From Comamonadaceae bacterium (GTDB taxonomy: Bacteria > Pseudomonadota > Gammaproteobacteria > Burkholderiales > Burkholderiaceae), in contig CANNNH010000100.1 in NCBI GenBank assembly GCA_947505915.1, positions 1-5,901 on the forward strand: a stretch of 5,901 bases of DNA. Direction: 5' to 3'. This document shows positions 5,482-5,901 of this stretch, in pieces (the stretch's first letter is position 1; each line of letters begins with the position of its first letter). The notes under the pieces were generated by a model. That model ran no database searches, had not been told where the DNA came from, and was given only the letters and a program-made list of their open reading frames with translations. The translations under genes were made by a program, and so were the position numbers.

Positions 5482-5901
5482 TCAGGTGTTGGCCATTTGG
5501 CGCAATTTAAAACGTTGCAACTTGCCGGTTTCGGTGCGCGGCAACTGCTCAACAAAAGTGATTTCACGTGGGTATTTGTACGGGGCCAAAGTGGCTTTGA
5601 CATGGTCTTGCAAGGCTTTGACCAATTCGGCGGAGCCCGTGTGGGGCGGGCGCAAAACGCAATAGGCCTTGATGATCATGCCGCGCTCCACATCGGTCTT
5701 GCCGACCACGCCGCACTCAGCCACGGCCGGGTGTTTGAGCAAAGCGTCTTCCACCTCAGGGCCGCCCACGTTGTATCCCGCGGTGATGATCATGTCGTCG
5801 TCACGGGCTTGGTAATGGAAATAGCCGTCATCGTCTTGCATGAACGCATCGCCGGGATAGTTCCAGCCCGATTGCACATAGCGCTGTTGTCGCGGGTCAT
5901 C
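5482..5901 (-). CDS. AMP-forming acyl-CoA ligase, benzoate/2-aminobenzoate-CoA ligase-like, C-terminal part
   Basis: This is the C-terminal 139 residues of an ANL-family adenylating enzyme; the N-terminus lies beyond the right edge. Such enzymes join a carboxylic acid to CoA through an acyl-adenylate. In the fragment, YPGD (15-18) carries the ribose-binding Asp of motif A7. QARDDDMIITAGYNVGGPEVED (31-52) is the hinge and A8 region. PYKYPREITFVEQLPRTETGKLQRFKLR (107-134) contains the catalytic A10 lysine (Lys127 of the fragment). AGYNVGGPEVE, HPAVAECGVVG and APYKYPR resemble benzoate- and 2-aminobenzoate-CoA ligases more than fatty acyl or acetyl-CoA synthetases, so an aromatic acid is the likely substrate. 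Substrate choice is set in the missing part, so this remains inference. It is first in an apparent operon with the Rid gene. Confidence 0.88.
   Translation of the reverse strand, partial: DDPRQQRYVQSGWNYPGDAFMQDDDGYFHYQARDDDMIITAGYNVGGPEVEDALLKHPAVAECGVVGKTDVERGMIIKAYCVLRPPHTGSAELVKALQDHVKATLAPYKYPREITFVEQLPRTETGKLQRFKLRQMANT

Overview
This window is a piece of a betaproteobacterial chromosome, most likely from the Burkholderiales and probably near the Comamonadaceae. I base that on the order secY-infA-rpmJ-rpsM-rpsK-rpsD-rpoA-rplQ, with infA lying between secY and rpmJ (E. coli keeps infA elsewhere), on the protein sequences, and on the aromatic acyl-CoA genes beside the operon. No database search was possible, so the genus is not fixed.

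Layout. Bases 1-3989 (+ strand) hold the end of the spc operon and the whole alpha operon: the C-terminal part of SecY, IF-1 and L36, then S13, S11, S4, RNA polymerase alpha and L17. All are intact except secY, which is cut by the left edge. Several intercistronic gaps carry inverted repeats: a terminator-like hairpin before rpmJ, an 8-bp stem before rpsD (which starts with GTG), a 110-base structured leader before rpoA, and a hairpin before rplQ. These are the best candidates for control inside the operon. Bases 4009-4085 encode an initiator tRNA(fMet) with every diagnostic feature, followed by a strong intrinsic terminator at 4115-4145.

From 4161 on, the content changes from translation to catabolism. 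An alpha/beta hydrolase on the + strand (4161-4994) faces two - strand genes that converge on it: a Rid-family protein (5069-5473) and, just upstream of it, the C-terminal end of an AMP-forming acyl-CoA ligase (5482-5901, cut by the right edge) that resembles benzoate/2-aminobenzoate-CoA ligases. The ligase and Rid genes are 8 bases apart and look like one operon. The likely theme is degradation of an aromatic acid through its CoA thioester, perhaps 2-aminobenzoate (anthranilate); this is an inference from one partial gene and its neighbours.

Most of the window is ordinary, highly conserved DNA. I see no CRISPR array, insertion sequence, phage gene or clearly new system. The points most worth a second look are the Rid protein, which has Met where the catalytic Arg of RidA would be and sits beside an aromatic CoA ligase; the terminator-like hairpin abutting the rpmJ ribosome binding site; and the strong terminator only 15 bases before the hydrolase start.
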